A stretch of DNA of 37,786 nucleotides, taken from NCBI GenBank assembly GCA_036960405.1, contig JBALWS010000028.1:1-37786 (forward strand), given 5' to 3'. Every line of letters starts with the position of its first letter. Within the stretch, counting starts at the first letter, position 1. Made by a program: the position numbers and the translations under genes. The stretch is from Motiliproteus sp036960405. Its GTDB lineage: Bacteria; Pseudomonadota; Gammaproteobacteria; Pseudomonadales; Balneatricaceae. Of the stretch, positions 8,096 through 16,157 are shown in pieces. A model generated the notes under the pieces. That model did not search any database and was not told the DNA's origin. It saw nothing but the letters and a program-made list of their open reading frames with translations.

Positions 8096-8361
8096 TAGTA
8101 ATTATCGAGTAGCGCTTGCGACTGCAGCCGTTTCTGGCCAGCAGCTACGGCCATCACTTTGGCCTGCACCTCGGCTAGCTGCTCTTTGGCCAAACCCGCT
8201 TGTTTGGCCTGGTTCAAGTAGTAGCGGCTGCAGGGCTGGCAGTCCAGTGCGATGGCTACGGCGAGGCCTATCAGCAGTTCGGTTTGCTGGTCTAGGTGCT
8301 GGTTATTATGGGTCGACCGGTAGAAAGCATCGTAAAGGGCTTGCTGTTCGGGGTTGGGCAT
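8095..8361 (-). CDS. AhpD/carboxymuconolactone decarboxylase-like small protein
   Basis: An 88-residue protein with the AhpD-like fold signature: a helix ending in IGLAVAIALDCQPCSRYYL, with Cys41 and Cys44 as a CxxC pair. Members with this CxxC usually act as thiol peroxidase partners or redox proteins, whereas true carboxymuconolactone decarboxylases lack it. It is shorter than AhpD and would be a single repeat that oligomerises. A CGGAGC ribosome site precedes the ATG. Its TAA overlaps the ATG of the FetB-like permease gene by one base. The pairing suggests a link between thiol redox state and metal handling, which is inference. Confidence 0.82.
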   Translation of the reverse strand: MPNPEQQALYDAFYRSTHNNQHLDQQTELLIGLAVAIALDCQPCSRYYLNQAKQAGLAKEQLAEVQAKVMAVAAGQKRLQSQALLDNY

Positions 8362-8490
8362 AAAGGGCTCCGAGAGCAGTATTTAGGGTTTGGTTTTGTT
8401 ATACAGCGTGAGACGATGCCAGACTAGTCCAATTGAAAAAGAGTTGCAGAGGGGCTGTTTCGAATAGAACTAGGTGGCAAAGAGCGAGCC

Positions 8491-8520
8491 AAAAAAACGG
8501 GACTCAGTTGAGTCCCGTTG
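8491..8520 (-). terminator. Rho-independent terminator of proS
   Basis: On the minus strand the sequence forms a perfect nine-pair stem ACGGGACTC / GAGTCCCGT with an AACT loop, followed directly by seven T residues. It lies about 20 bases after the proS stop codon. Confidence 0.93.
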
Positions 8521-8540
8521 GAGTTTAATAAGCCAGTTGT

Positions 8541-10259
8541 TTAGCCAAGAATCTTGGCTTTGAGCAGGTCAACCAATGCTTCGGCTGATACATCTTCGCG
8601 GTCGGCATCGCTGCGGCCTTTGTATTCCAGCGTGCCGTTCTTTAGACCGCGGTCGCTGATCACCACCCGGTGCGGGATGCCAATCAGTTCCATATCGGCA
8701 AACTTCACTCCAGGGCGTTCTTTACGATCGTCCAGCAGGACATCGATTCCCGCCGCTTGTAGCTCTGTATAGAGGCGTTCGGTGGTATCGTTGACCGCTT
8801 CAAACTTTTCCGGATTCATCGGTACTAACGCAACCTGGAACGGGGCGATGGCGTTGGGCCAGATGATGCCGGACTCATCGTTATTTTGCTCGATCGACGC
8901 GGCCACAATACGGGTGATGCCTATACCGTAACAGCCCATACTCATAACTACAGACTTGCCATTGTTATTTAACACCTTGGCGCCCATCGCTTCAGAATAC
9001 TTGGTGCCGAGCTGGAAGATATGCCCCACTTCGATGCCGCGCTTGATCACCAGCTTGCCTTGACCGTCGGGGCTGGGATCGCCTTCGACGATGTTACGCA
9101 GGTCGGCAACAATGGGCTCTGGGCAATCGCGGCCCCAGTTGATATCGAAGTAGTGCTTATCTTCGATATTAGCGCCGCCGCCGAAATTGGCCATCTTGGC
9201 CACGGTACGGTCGGCAATCACGGCTAGCGGCATGTTAACCGGGCCGAGAGATCCAGGGCCTGCGCCCACGGTTTCACGGATCTGCTCTTCGGTGGCAAAG
9301 CAGAATGGCTCGGCTACCTGCGGTAGGTTCTCGGCTTTGATCTCGTTCAGATCGTGGTCGCCACGAACCAGCAATGCAATGTAGTCGGCCTCGACCTGAT
9401 CGGAAGCGACAACAATCAGCGTCTTGATGGTCTTCTCGATGGCCAGATCATGCTGCTCGACCAGTTCGGCGATGGTCTTAGCATTGGGGGTGTCGACCAG
9501 GCTCATCTCGGCGCCAGCGGCTGGACGATCGCCTTCCGGAGCCAGGGCCTCGGCTTTCTCGATATTGGCGGCGAAGTCGGAATTGTCGCTGAAGGCGATA
9601 TCGTCTTCGCCGGACTCGGCCAATACATGGAATTCGTGCGACGAATCGCCACCGATGCTGCCCGAGTCGGCCTGTACGGGACGGAAGTCCAGCCCCAGCC
9701 GCTCAAAAATACGGTTGTAGGTCGCGTGCATAAGGTCGTAGGTCTGTTGCAGTGATTCAGCATCAGCGTGGAAGGAGTAAGCATCCTTCATGATAAATTC
9801 ACGCGAGCGCATCACCCCGAAGCGCGGCCGAATCTCGTCGCGGAATTTGGTTTGGATCTGGTAGAAGTTAGCCGGTAGCTGCTTGTAGCTGGTCAACTCA
9901 TTGCGGATCATGTCGGTGATCACTTCTTCGTGGGTGGGGCCGACGCAGAATTCACGGTTGTGACGGTCTTTAAGGCGCAGTAGCTCAGGGCCGTATTGCT
10001 CCCAGCGGCCCGATTCCTGCCACAGCTCTGACGGTTGGATAGCCGGCATCAGAACCTCTTGACCGCCAGCACGGTCCATCTCTTCGCGGACGATGCGTTC
10101 GACTTTGCGCAGGGTGCGCAGCCCCATCGGTAGCCAGGTATAAAGCCCCGAGGCTATTTTGCGGATCATGCCGGCACGCAGCATCAACTGGTGGCTGACC
10201 ACTTGGGCATCGGACGGAGTTTCTTTGAGAGTGGCTATCAGAAATTGGCTGGCGCGCAT
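8541..10259 (-). CDS. proS: Prolyl-tRNA synthetase (bacterial type, with editing domain)
   Basis: This 572-residue class II synthetase charges tRNA-Pro in the cytoplasm. Class II motif 2 is visible around RPRFGVMRSREFIMKDAYSF (about residue 140-160) and motif 3 as YGIGITRIVAAS (about 435-450). Between them, roughly residues 220-400, lies the inserted editing (INS) domain that hydrolyses Ala-tRNA-Pro. The C-terminal anticodon-binding domain includes the ELQAAGIDVLLDDRKERPGV segment. Length and domain order are normal for gammaproteobacteria. A strong terminator follows it. A YbaK-like trans-editing protein is encoded separately at 20369-20884. Confidence 0.97.
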   Translation of the reverse strand: MRASQFLIATLKETPSDAQVVSHQLMLRAGMIRKIASGLYTWLPMGLRTLRKVERIVREEMDRAGGQEVLMPAIQPSELWQESGRWEQYGPELLRLKDRHNREFCVGPTHEEVITDMIRNELTSYKQLPANFYQIQTKFRDEIRPRFGVMRSREFIMKDAYSFHADAESLQQTYDLMHATYNRIFERLGLDFRPVQADSGSIGGDSSHEFHVLAESGEDDIAFSDNSDFAANIEKAEALAPEGDRPAAGAEMSLVDTPNAKTIAELVEQHDLAIEKTIKTLIVVASDQVEADYIALLVRGDHDLNEIKAENLPQVAEPFCFATEEQIRETVGAGPGSLGPVNMPLAVIADRTVAKMANFGGGANIEDKHYFDINWGRDCPEPIVADLRNIVEGDPSPDGQGKLVIKRGIEVGHIFQLGTKYSEAMGAKVLNNNGKSVVMSMGCYGIGITRIVAASIEQNNDESGIIWPNAIAPFQVALVPMNPEKFEAVNDTTERLYTELQAAGIDVLLDDRKERPGVKFADMELIGIPHRVVISDRGLKNGTLEYKGRSDADREDVSAEALVDLLKAKILG

Positions 10260-10333
10260 GGTTTAAGCTCTACAGGCTGAACGAAGGCTGCTATTTTACG
10301 GAGCAGATCGAGCTGTAACAAGGGTTGGATCGG

Positions 10334-10825
10334 TTATATGTCAGAGCTCAAAGCGATCGCTAAATCATCGAGTTGAGTTTCATCGAACAGCTGGATGCCA
10401 TGCTGGCGTAGCAGCGCGGCGGTGACGCCTATGCCTTGGTCAGAGATACGGTTTTCAAAACTACCATCGTAGCTGCCGTGGATACCACAAGACGGGCTGC
10501 GTGCCTTCAATAGCGCAAAGCGAATTTGCCGTTGTTGGCACAGTTCTAGTGCCGCTTGGGCGCCACGGATGAAGGCATCGCTGGCCGAACTGCCGTCTTG
10601 ATGCAGGACCTGAGTTTGGCCGCTCAATACGGCTTGGCCATCGCCACCGATGATCTCAGCCGCCGGACGAGGGCAGGGCAGCCCGCCGACCATTTCCGGG
10701 CAGATCGGCACCAGCCGGTGCTGTCGTTGCCATAGCTCGAGTAGAGGATGCTGTAGCCGTTTGTTGCCGCCGTCGTAGCGAACCGTTTCGCCGAGCAGGC
10801 AGCGGCTGATTAGAATCAATTGCAT
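10334..10825 (-). CDS. DUF523 family protein
   Basis: A cysteine-containing cytoplasmic protein of about 163 residues in the DUF523 (YbbK-like) family. Conserved motifs are ILISRCLLGETVRYDGGNK at the N-terminus, ICPEMVGGLPCPRPAAE in the middle and LLKARSPSCG near residue 110. The function is not established; the conserved cysteines suggest metal or thiol chemistry. I chose the ATG at 10825 because family members start a few residues before the CLLG motif. Starts at 10855 or 10858 would add about ten residues, and none has a strong ribosome site. It diverges from the ChaN-like gene. Confidence 0.85.
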   Translation of the reverse strand: MQLILISRCLLGETVRYDGGNKRLQHPLLELWQRQHRLVPICPEMVGGLPCPRPAAEIIGGDGQAVLSGQTQVLHQDGSSASDAFIRGAQAALELCQQRQIRFALLKARSPSCGIHGSYDGSFENRISDQGIGVTAALLRQHGIQLFDETQLDDLAIALSSDI

Positions 10826-10900
10826 CGCTGGTTTGCTTGAATGAGTAGTGGCCATCATAATCGCACCAATAATTTGCTTGAGCAATCAATGAGGTGATCT

Positions 10901-11914
10901 GTGAGTCTAAAACTGTTCCGGGATTGGGGCATGCTGACGTTGTTAGCGATAGTTGCCACAGGGTGCGCTCAACAATCACAAATCGGGCCACGGCAGGATC
11001 CGCTCATCGGTCAGCTTATCGACGGTCACAGCCAAGTGGCCTTAAGTTATGAACAGCTGGTTGAACGAGCCCAAGCCGCCGACGTGGTGTACCTCAGTGA
11101 GCGTCATGACAATGCCGAGCATCACCGTATTCAGTTGCAAGTGGTGCAGTCGTTGGTTGATCTGGAGCTGCGTCCCGCGTTGGGCTTTGAATTTTTTGAT
11201 GCCACTCAAACCGGTTATCTGATGCAGTACGTATCGGGTAAGGCCTCGTTAATGCAGCTAGGCCACGGTACCGGAAAAACCACTTCGCCGGAGCAGCGGT
11301 TGCGCAATCGGCTGGGTTGGAGCCAGCGTTCGGATACCGATTGGGGTTACTATTTTGCCTTGATCGAACTGGCCAAGACCCATCAATTACCGGTGTTTGG
11401 TACCGATCTGCCTGCTGGCATCAAACTGCGGCTGAGTCGAACCGATCTGGACGCTCTGACGCCGGTGGAGCAGCAGCAGTTAGCGATGTTGCCATTGGAT
11501 AATAACGGTTACAAAAGCTACATGTACGAGCGCTTTCGGGCCGGACACTGCGGTTGGGGCAATGAACCCTTATTGGGCCGATTGTATCGGACCTGGCAGG
11601 AGCGTAATTATCGGATGGCGAGTTCGATTGTGGCGATGAGTCAAACCGAGCGACAGGGGCCTGTGGTGATGATTGTCGGGGCGGGTCATACCGAACACAA
11701 CTGGGCGGTGGTGACTCAGGTTGAGCAACTTCAACCCGAGTTAAAGCAACTTAACATCGGGCTGCAGGAGATCTATATCGACCAGGCACCGCTGCAGAGC
11801 TACCTTTACGGTGACAGTGAGCTCAATAGCACGCTCGGCCCACGCCATGACCTACTGTGGTTTACCCAGCGACAGGATTACGATGATCCCTGCGCCATGT
11901 TTAAGAAACCTTAG
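10901..11914 (+). CDS. ChaN-like haem-binding lipoprotein (Tiki/ChaN superfamily)
   Basis: A 337-residue protein of the EreA/ChaN/Tiki superfamily. It starts with a lipoprotein-type signal (LLAIVATGC, Cys at about residue 22), so it is probably membrane-anchored on the periplasmic side. Conserved motifs are YLSERHDNAEHHRIQ near residue 68, LGFEFFD and MIVGAGHTEHNWAV near the C-terminus, whose Glu and His residues form the active or metal site. Campylobacter ChaN binds haem and Tiki relatives are proteases, so the exact activity is uncertain. The start is GTG at 10901 with GAGGTGAT just upstream, a good ribosome site. It converges with the asparaginase gene. Confidence 0.8.
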   Translation: MSLKLFRDWGMLTLLAIVATGCAQQSQIGPRQDPLIGQLIDGHSQVALSYEQLVERAQAADVVYLSERHDNAEHHRIQLQVVQSLVDLELRPALGFEFFDATQTGYLMQYVSGKASLMQLGHGTGKTTSPEQRLRNRLGWSQRSDTDWGYYFALIELAKTHQLPVFGTDLPAGIKLRLSRTDLDALTPVEQQQLAMLPLDNNGYKSYMYERFRAGHCGWGNEPLLGRLYRTWQERNYRMASSIVAMSQTERQGPVVMIVGAGHTEHNWAVVTQVEQLQPELKQLNIGLQEIYIDQAPLQSYLYGDSELNSTLGPRHDLLWFTQRQDYDDPCAMFKKP

Positions 11915-11968
11915 GGGCTTGGTCTTTTTTGGCGGGGCGCCGGGTTCAACGGTTATTCCATGATCGAC

Positions 11969-13018
11969 TCAATTTCCGCCATTAGCCGGACTCTGGGTCG
12001 GCACCGAAAGCGTTAACTCGCCGCAGAGGTCCAACTGCATCTGTTGACGAACCCAATCACAGCCTTTATCGAGTGCCAACAGGTGCTGCAATTTGCTAAA
12101 GGCCGCTTCCAGCGTCATATCGAAACCACTGATCACACCGGTCTGTGCCAAGGCCGAACCGGTGGCATAGCTGCTAAGGTCGACTCGACCGTACAAGCAC
12201 TGAGATAGGTTGACGATCACGGTGCCTTGCTGGTTGGCCTGTTCTAATAGTTTGAGAAATAGCGGGTCCCGATCGGGAGCATTGCCGACACCGTATGCTT
12301 GCAGGATCAGTCCATCAATCGGCTGCTTGAGTAGGTGCTGTAAAAATTCGCTGTCGATACCGGGGAATAGCTGCAGCGGAACGATCCGGTGTTGTCCGTA
12401 CGGCGGTAGCGAAAATTGAGGCGTGGTCGCGGCCGGTCGGGTCACTTCGTGCTTGATCTCTATATGAATGCCGACTTGGCCGAGCCACGGGTAGTTAGGG
12501 CTGTCGAAAGCATCGAAACCACTGGCCTTAACTTTGGTTGAGCGATTACCCCTGAGCAATCGGCCATTGAAATAGAGGCAGACCTCGGGGATCGGGTAGT
12601 GCCTAGCCAGTACCAGAGCGGTGATCAGATTGTCTTGAGCATCGTTACGCAGTTCGCAAAGCGGAATCTGTGAGCCGGTTACGATGACCGGTTTGGTCAG
12701 GTCCTGCAGCATAAATGACAGTGCCGAGGTGGTGTATGCCAGTGTGTCGGTGCCGTGCAGAATGATAAAACCATCGTATTGATCGTAGTTGTCCCGAATC
12801 CGCTTGGCGATAGTATGCCAGTCCATTGGCGTGGCATTGGTGCTGTCGATCAGTAGGTCGAGCTCTTCGAGCACATACTCGGGCATGTTGGCCGACAGGT
12901 GCATCGGCATCTTCTGGGCGATAAGCTCGGCCAATCCTGGCATAGGAATATACCCTTGCGGGGATTGCTGCATGCCGATGGTGCCGCCGGTGTAGAGGAT
13001 GTAGATTCGATTGTTCAT
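11969..13018 (-). CDS. ansA: L-asparaginase, type I (cytoplasmic)
   Basis: A 349-residue asparaginase hydrolysing asparagine to aspartate and ammonia. The first catalytic Thr lies in TGGTIG (residues 10-15) and the second in HGTDT (88-92). There is no signal peptide, and the length matches the cytoplasmic type I enzyme (about 340) rather than the secreted type II. The upstream region contains a ten-base direct repeat and faces an XRE-type regulator gene across 163 bases, which could control it. The ATG at 13018 has only a weak ribosome site, but it begins exactly at the conserved first strand. Confidence 0.93.
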   Translation of the reverse strand: MNNRIYILYTGGTIGMQQSPQGYIPMPGLAELIAQKMPMHLSANMPEYVLEELDLLIDSTNATPMDWHTIAKRIRDNYDQYDGFIILHGTDTLAYTTSALSFMLQDLTKPVIVTGSQIPLCELRNDAQDNLITALVLARHYPIPEVCLYFNGRLLRGNRSTKVKASGFDAFDSPNYPWLGQVGIHIEIKHEVTRPAATTPQFSLPPYGQHRIVPLQLFPGIDSEFLQHLLKQPIDGLILQAYGVGNAPDRDPLFLKLLEQANQQGTVIVNLSQCLYGRVDLSSYATGSALAQTGVISGFDMTLEAAFSKLQHLLALDKGCDWVRQQMQLDLCGELTLSVPTQSPANGGN

Positions 13019-13023
13019 GGGAT

Positions 13024-13047
13024 ATGGGTGCCAATAAATGGGTGCCA
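13024..13047. repeat. Ten-base direct repeat in the ansA leader
   Basis: ATGGGTGCCA occurs at 13024-13033 and again at 13038-13047, 14 bases apart, just before the ansA start codon. It could be a regulator-binding site in the leader or a chance duplication. Confidence 0.35.
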
Positions 13048-13110
13048 GCCTAGTTTATTGCAAGGCTCTAGCAATATCTCAGAGCCGCAGGATGCCAGCA
13101 AGTTCGCTAG

Positions 13111-13143
13111 TTGACACGGAAGGGCGCTAATTGATGCTATTCT
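13111..13143 (+). promoter_or_regulatory. Candidate promoter of the XRE-type gene
   Basis: TGCTATTCT (TATTCT at 13138-13143 with the TGn extension) is a plausible extended -10 element. TTGACA lies at 13111-13116, but the 21-base spacer is longer than ideal, so the extended -10 is the main evidence. The predicted transcript would start about 30 bases before the ATG at 13182. Confidence 0.35.
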
Positions 13144-13181
13144 AGCACCACTAAGAGAAAGGCGATTGAGAGGCGTTATCA

Positions 13182-13994
13182 ATGGGTGAGAATTTTTCCA
13201 AGAATCTTCGTTTGCTTTGCAGTTACTACAAGTCAATTGCCGAGGTCTGCAGACGAGTCCCGATCAATCGTTCGCAGTTCAATAAGTATCTGAATGGTAC
13301 CAGTACGCCATCCAAATATATCCTAAGGACCATTTGCGATTTTTTTGGGGTCGAGGAGTATGAAATCTTCCTCCCGCATAGTCAGTTTTCTCAGATTATC
13401 CAAGTGAGACCCAATACCCAATCTAACTCAGAGCAGCGGGTGTTTACCCGGCATATCGAAAAGCTACAGGCGCATGGCCAAGGACGGCTCGATCAGTATA
13501 TCGGCTATTACTTTGAAATTTATTATTCGATGGCGTTTCCCGGAAAGTTGCTGCGCAATCTGGTGCAGCTTAGCCGTCAGCAAGGCGAAGTGGTTTACCG
13601 GCGTATCGAGCGACTCAAACCGCTCGACGGCGGCAGTACCTTTCATGCTCGTTATCTCGGTTGCGCATTTTTTTTGAGCGAGCGGATCTTTATGGTCGAC
13701 TATGAATCCTTGACCGGTAATGAACTAACCCAGACCATTCTCTACCCGACCTATAAAAACCGTATCAGTCGCTTATCAGGGCTGCGTTTGGGCGTCTCAG
13801 ACAGCGCCCGGCGTGATCCCGCCTGCGTGCGGGTTGCCTACGATTATCTGGGACCGGAGGTCGACTTGCGTAAGGCGTTGCGTTTGTGCGGATTGTATCC
13901 TGCCGACTCACCGCTGTTTGACGATGGCTTAAAGCAGCTTATCGACAACCGTGCTAATACTAATGAGAATCTGTTTTTAGCCGCAACGGTATGA
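13182..13994 (+). CDS. XRE-type helix-turn-helix protein with an unrecognised C-terminal domain
   Basis: A 270-residue protein. Residues 5-65 form a Cro/XRE-type helix-turn-helix (SIAEVCRRVPINRSQFNKYL, then STPSKYILRTICDFFGV). The remaining 200 residues look like a folded soluble domain (GRLDQYIGYYFEIYYS, FHARYLGCAFFLSERIFMVDYE, LRLGVSDSARRDPACVRVAY) that I do not recognise; it may sense a ligand. An AGAGGCG ribosome site precedes the ATG. It diverges from ansA and is followed 105 bases later by the multihaem cytochrome operon on the same strand, with a strong inverted repeat in the gap. It could regulate either neighbour. Confidence 0.8.
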   Translation: MGENFSKNLRLLCSYYKSIAEVCRRVPINRSQFNKYLNGTSTPSKYILRTICDFFGVEEYEIFLPHSQFSQIIQVRPNTQSNSEQRVFTRHIEKLQAHGQGRLDQYIGYYFEIYYSMAFPGKLLRNLVQLSRQQGEVVYRRIERLKPLDGGSTFHARYLGCAFFLSERIFMVDYESLTGNELTQTILYPTYKNRISRLSGLRLGVSDSARRDPACVRVAYDYLGPEVDLRKALRLCGLYPADSPLFDDGLKQLIDNRANTNENLFLAATV

Positions 13995-14030
13995 GGTCGT
14001 AACGGAGGTTGATCAACGGAGTCTAGGAAG

Positions 14031-14065
14031 AACCCTGCACAATAAGTTGGACTTATTTGCAGGTT
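14031..14065. repeat. Strong inverted repeat upstream of the cytochrome operon
   Basis: The left arm AACCCTGCACAATAAGT (14031-14047) and the right arm ACTTATTTGCAGGTT (14051-14065) pair over 15 bases with two single-base bulges and a TGG loop. No T-run follows (the next bases are CCCAGGG), so it is not a standard terminator. It lies between the XRE-type gene and the first gene of the cytochrome operon and could be an operator, an RNA hairpin or a mobile-repeat remnant. Confidence 0.6.
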
Positions 14066-14099
14066 CCCAGGGAATGGTAACGAACGGCTCAGTGTGCGC

Positions 14100-14636
14100 A
14101 TGAGAAAAAGTAATCACTTTGACCAGTTAAGGCTGGTCGGTAACATCTCTCTGTGGTTTAGCCTGGTGGCAGGAGTTGGACTGCTGGCTGTAGTTTGGAT
14201 CGCAGGGAGCAGCAGTGATGATTATGTCGATCAAATTCAGAATCTGGCCGCGACGCGTAGAAACCTTCCGTTTGTGATGTTATCTGGCGGGCTGTTGCTT
14301 GCCATCGGTACCGGTATTACGACTTGGTTGATCACTCTTTACAGCACTTTTAGAGTGGCGGGTCCGCTGTATCGCTTCTCTAAAAACCTTGAAGCCGGGG
14401 TGATGAAGGGGGAGGTACCGCGAATTTCGATTCGCCGTAGCGATCACTTACAAGCTGAGAATCAGTTATTGCAAGACAGCGTATCGACGCTGTACCAGCA
14501 TTACTCCTGTTTGGACCAAGCCGCAGAGCAGCTAGTAAAGCAGTTGGATCCCCATCTGCTAGAGCTTAACGATGCTGAACTAGAGGCGTCGATCGGTCGG
14601 TTGCGTGATATTGAGCAGCGGGCTCGTTGTGACTAG
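14100..14636 (+). CDS. Two-helix membrane protein with HAMP-like segment, cytochrome operon
   Basis: A protein of about 178 residues with helices at about 15-35 (LWFSLVAGVGLLAVVWIAG) and 55-80 (FVMLSGGLLLAIGTGITTWL), a short periplasmic loop between them, and a cytoplasmic tail of about 95 residues. The segment just after helix 2, FRVAGPLYRFSKNLEAGVM, resembles the HAMP-like start seen in membrane proteins encoded beside multihaem cytochromes in other bacteria. The tail is probably a coiled coil. It lacks a methyl-accepting or kinase domain, so any output must go to a partner. It overlaps the cytochrome gene by eight bases. I chose the ATG at 14100 (a GTG at 14094 is possible); the ribosome site is weak. 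Confidence 0.75.
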   Translation: MRKSNHFDQLRLVGNISLWFSLVAGVGLLAVVWIAGSSSDDYVDQIQNLAATRRNLPFVMLSGGLLLAIGTGITTWLITLYSTFRVAGPLYRFSKNLEAGVMKGEVPRISIRRSDHLQAENQLLQDSVSTLYQHYSCLDQAAEQLVKQLDPHLLELNDAELEASIGRLRDIEQRARCD

Positions 14637-15435
14637 TCAGCTAACCAAGTCAGGGCTGCTTACCATTGTAGCGGCGATGGGGTTGCTGCTGATTATCGCT
14701 TTGATGATTCGGTTGTCAGCACTAGAGCGCGGCCAACTCTTTGAAGATAGCCCCTGTGAGAGTTGTCACCTAGCGGGAGTAGAAACGACGTCTAGCAACG
14801 CCACGATGCTACAGGGGTCTTTGGAACAGCTGTGCGTGACTTGTCATGGTGGTGCGGCCGAAGCCAGCCATCCCAGCGGGGTGCGACCCACAATGGCTAC
14901 CCCAGAGAGGTTTCCCCTTGATTGGAAAGGTGATCTGACCTGCAGTAGTTGCCACAACGTACATGGATCGATCCACGGTCAGTTACGCACCGCTCTCAGA
15001 GGCGAGGCGTTTTGTACTCAGTGCCACGCATCCGGTTTTTTTGAACGGATGGCGGATGGAGGGAATTCGCTTATGCTATCGGGGCATCTGGATGCCAATG
15101 TTGCGCCGGCTGGTCAACTCAGGGATACCTATTCGATCCAGTGCATGACCTGTCATGGGGATCAGTCCGATGCAGCGCGGAGCCAGGTGAGTGTGGATGC
15201 GTTCAATGTCGTTCGGCACCGTAGTAGTTCGATTAATCACCCGGTCGGCGTCGATTATCTCAAAGCCGCCAGGTTTGGTGGTTATCGACCGATTACCCAA
15301 CTGCCTGCTGAGATCGTGTTGCCCGGTGGGCAGCTAAGCTGCATCAGTTGTCATGACGCTTATAGCGCTCAGCATGGTGAGGTAGTCGTTTCACAGCAAG
15401 GGTCTAAGCTATGTTTTCAATGCCACGACCTGTAA
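14629..15435 (+). CDS. Membrane-anchored seven-haem c-type cytochrome
   Basis: A protein of about 268 residues with an N-terminal hydrophobic helix (LLTIVAAMGLLLIIALMIRL) and seven CxxCH haem-binding motifs: CESCH, CVTCH, CSSCH, CTQCH, CMTCH, CISCH and CFQCH, at about residues 43, 69, 105, 129, 172, 238 and 262. The arrangement fits the doubled-CxxCH cytochrome family. The haem domain should lie in the periplasm, tethered by the helix, and carry electrons; extra histidines could serve as sixth haem ligands. No catalytic domain is evident. I chose the GTG at 14629, which overlaps the upstream gene by eight bases; a GTG at 14605 would add eight residues. The stop overlaps the next gene as TAATG. 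Confidence 0.85.
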   Translation: MTSQLTKSGLLTIVAAMGLLLIIALMIRLSALERGQLFEDSPCESCHLAGVETTSSNATMLQGSLEQLCVTCHGGAAEASHPSGVRPTMATPERFPLDWKGDLTCSSCHNVHGSIHGQLRTALRGEAFCTQCHASGFFERMADGGNSLMLSGHLDANVAPAGQLRDTYSIQCMTCHGDQSDAARSQVSVDAFNVVRHRSSSINHPVGVDYLKAARFGGYRPITQLPAEIVLPGGQLSCISCHDAYSAQHGEVVVSQQGSKLCFQCHDL

Positions 15436-16028
15436 TGCAAAAGCCGTCGTCATCCGGGCTACAACAGCGTAAGCGGGTATTTGTCGATAGCCGACTGCAA
15501 GGGCGTATGTTGGTGGTACTGGTGCTGCTTGAAGTAACGATGTTGCTGATTGCGATGATCTATCTCTACTCGAGTTTTAGCACCATCATCGATACCAACC
15601 TGTTTACCATCCATCGCAGTACACAAACGTCACTGTTGCCCGAGTTTCTAAAACAGATGGGTTGGGTTGTGCTGGTGATGTCGACCACCAACACCTTGGC
15701 GCTATTCGCCGCTCACGCACTCTGGGCAGGGTATATCGATAAGGTGATCCTGGCTTTTCGGCTGCGTTTGGAGCGGATTGGTTTGCTGAATTTGCGCTCT
15801 CTGCCATCAGCAGAAACAAGCGACCACTCTGTACTTGATGGTATCGAGTTGTGGCGGGTACAAGAGCAAGTTCGTTTGCAGCAGGTTCGGTTGTTGGTCG
15901 AGCAGGTCGCTCGGCCTGCCTCTGCTGGGGTACCGAAGAGCGCTCACCAAGCGCAGCGTAGAGAGTTACTGCTCAGTTTGCGCCGCTTGCTGATCTCCAC
16001 CCCAGGCGCTACTGGCGTGAAACAATAA
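15435..16028 (+). CDS. Two-helix membrane protein with long cytoplasmic tail, cytochrome operon
   Basis: A protein of about 197 residues that I do not recognise. Helices lie at about residues 24-46 (MLVVLVLLEVTMLLIAMIYLY) and 80-102 (MGWVVLVMSTTNTLALFAAH), with a periplasmic loop of about 35 residues between them and a basic, probably helical, cytoplasmic tail of about 95 residues. Size and topology mirror the first gene of the operon, so the two may be distant relatives or form a complex flanking the cytochrome. The ATG at 15435 overlaps the cytochrome stop as TAATG, implying coupled translation. An earlier in-frame ATG at 15411 exists but would sit inside the cytochrome gene. Confidence 0.75.
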   Translation: MQKPSSSGLQQRKRVFVDSRLQGRMLVVLVLLEVTMLLIAMIYLYSSFSTIIDTNLFTIHRSTQTSLLPEFLKQMGWVVLVMSTTNTLALFAAHALWAGYIDKVILAFRLRLERIGLLNLRSLPSAETSDHSVLDGIELWRVQEQVRLQQVRLLVEQVARPASAGVPKSAHQAQRRELLLSLRRLLISTPGATGVKQ

Positions 16029-16157
16029 AAAGTAAATCCTCTGGCTTTTCTCTGGTTTTTTTTAAGATTGCTTAATAGACTAACTGCCTATGGGTGATAA
16101 ATTAGGTTATTTTTTTGTTGGGTGTTGTTTGTTAGGTTTCGGAACTAGTAGGTTGCC

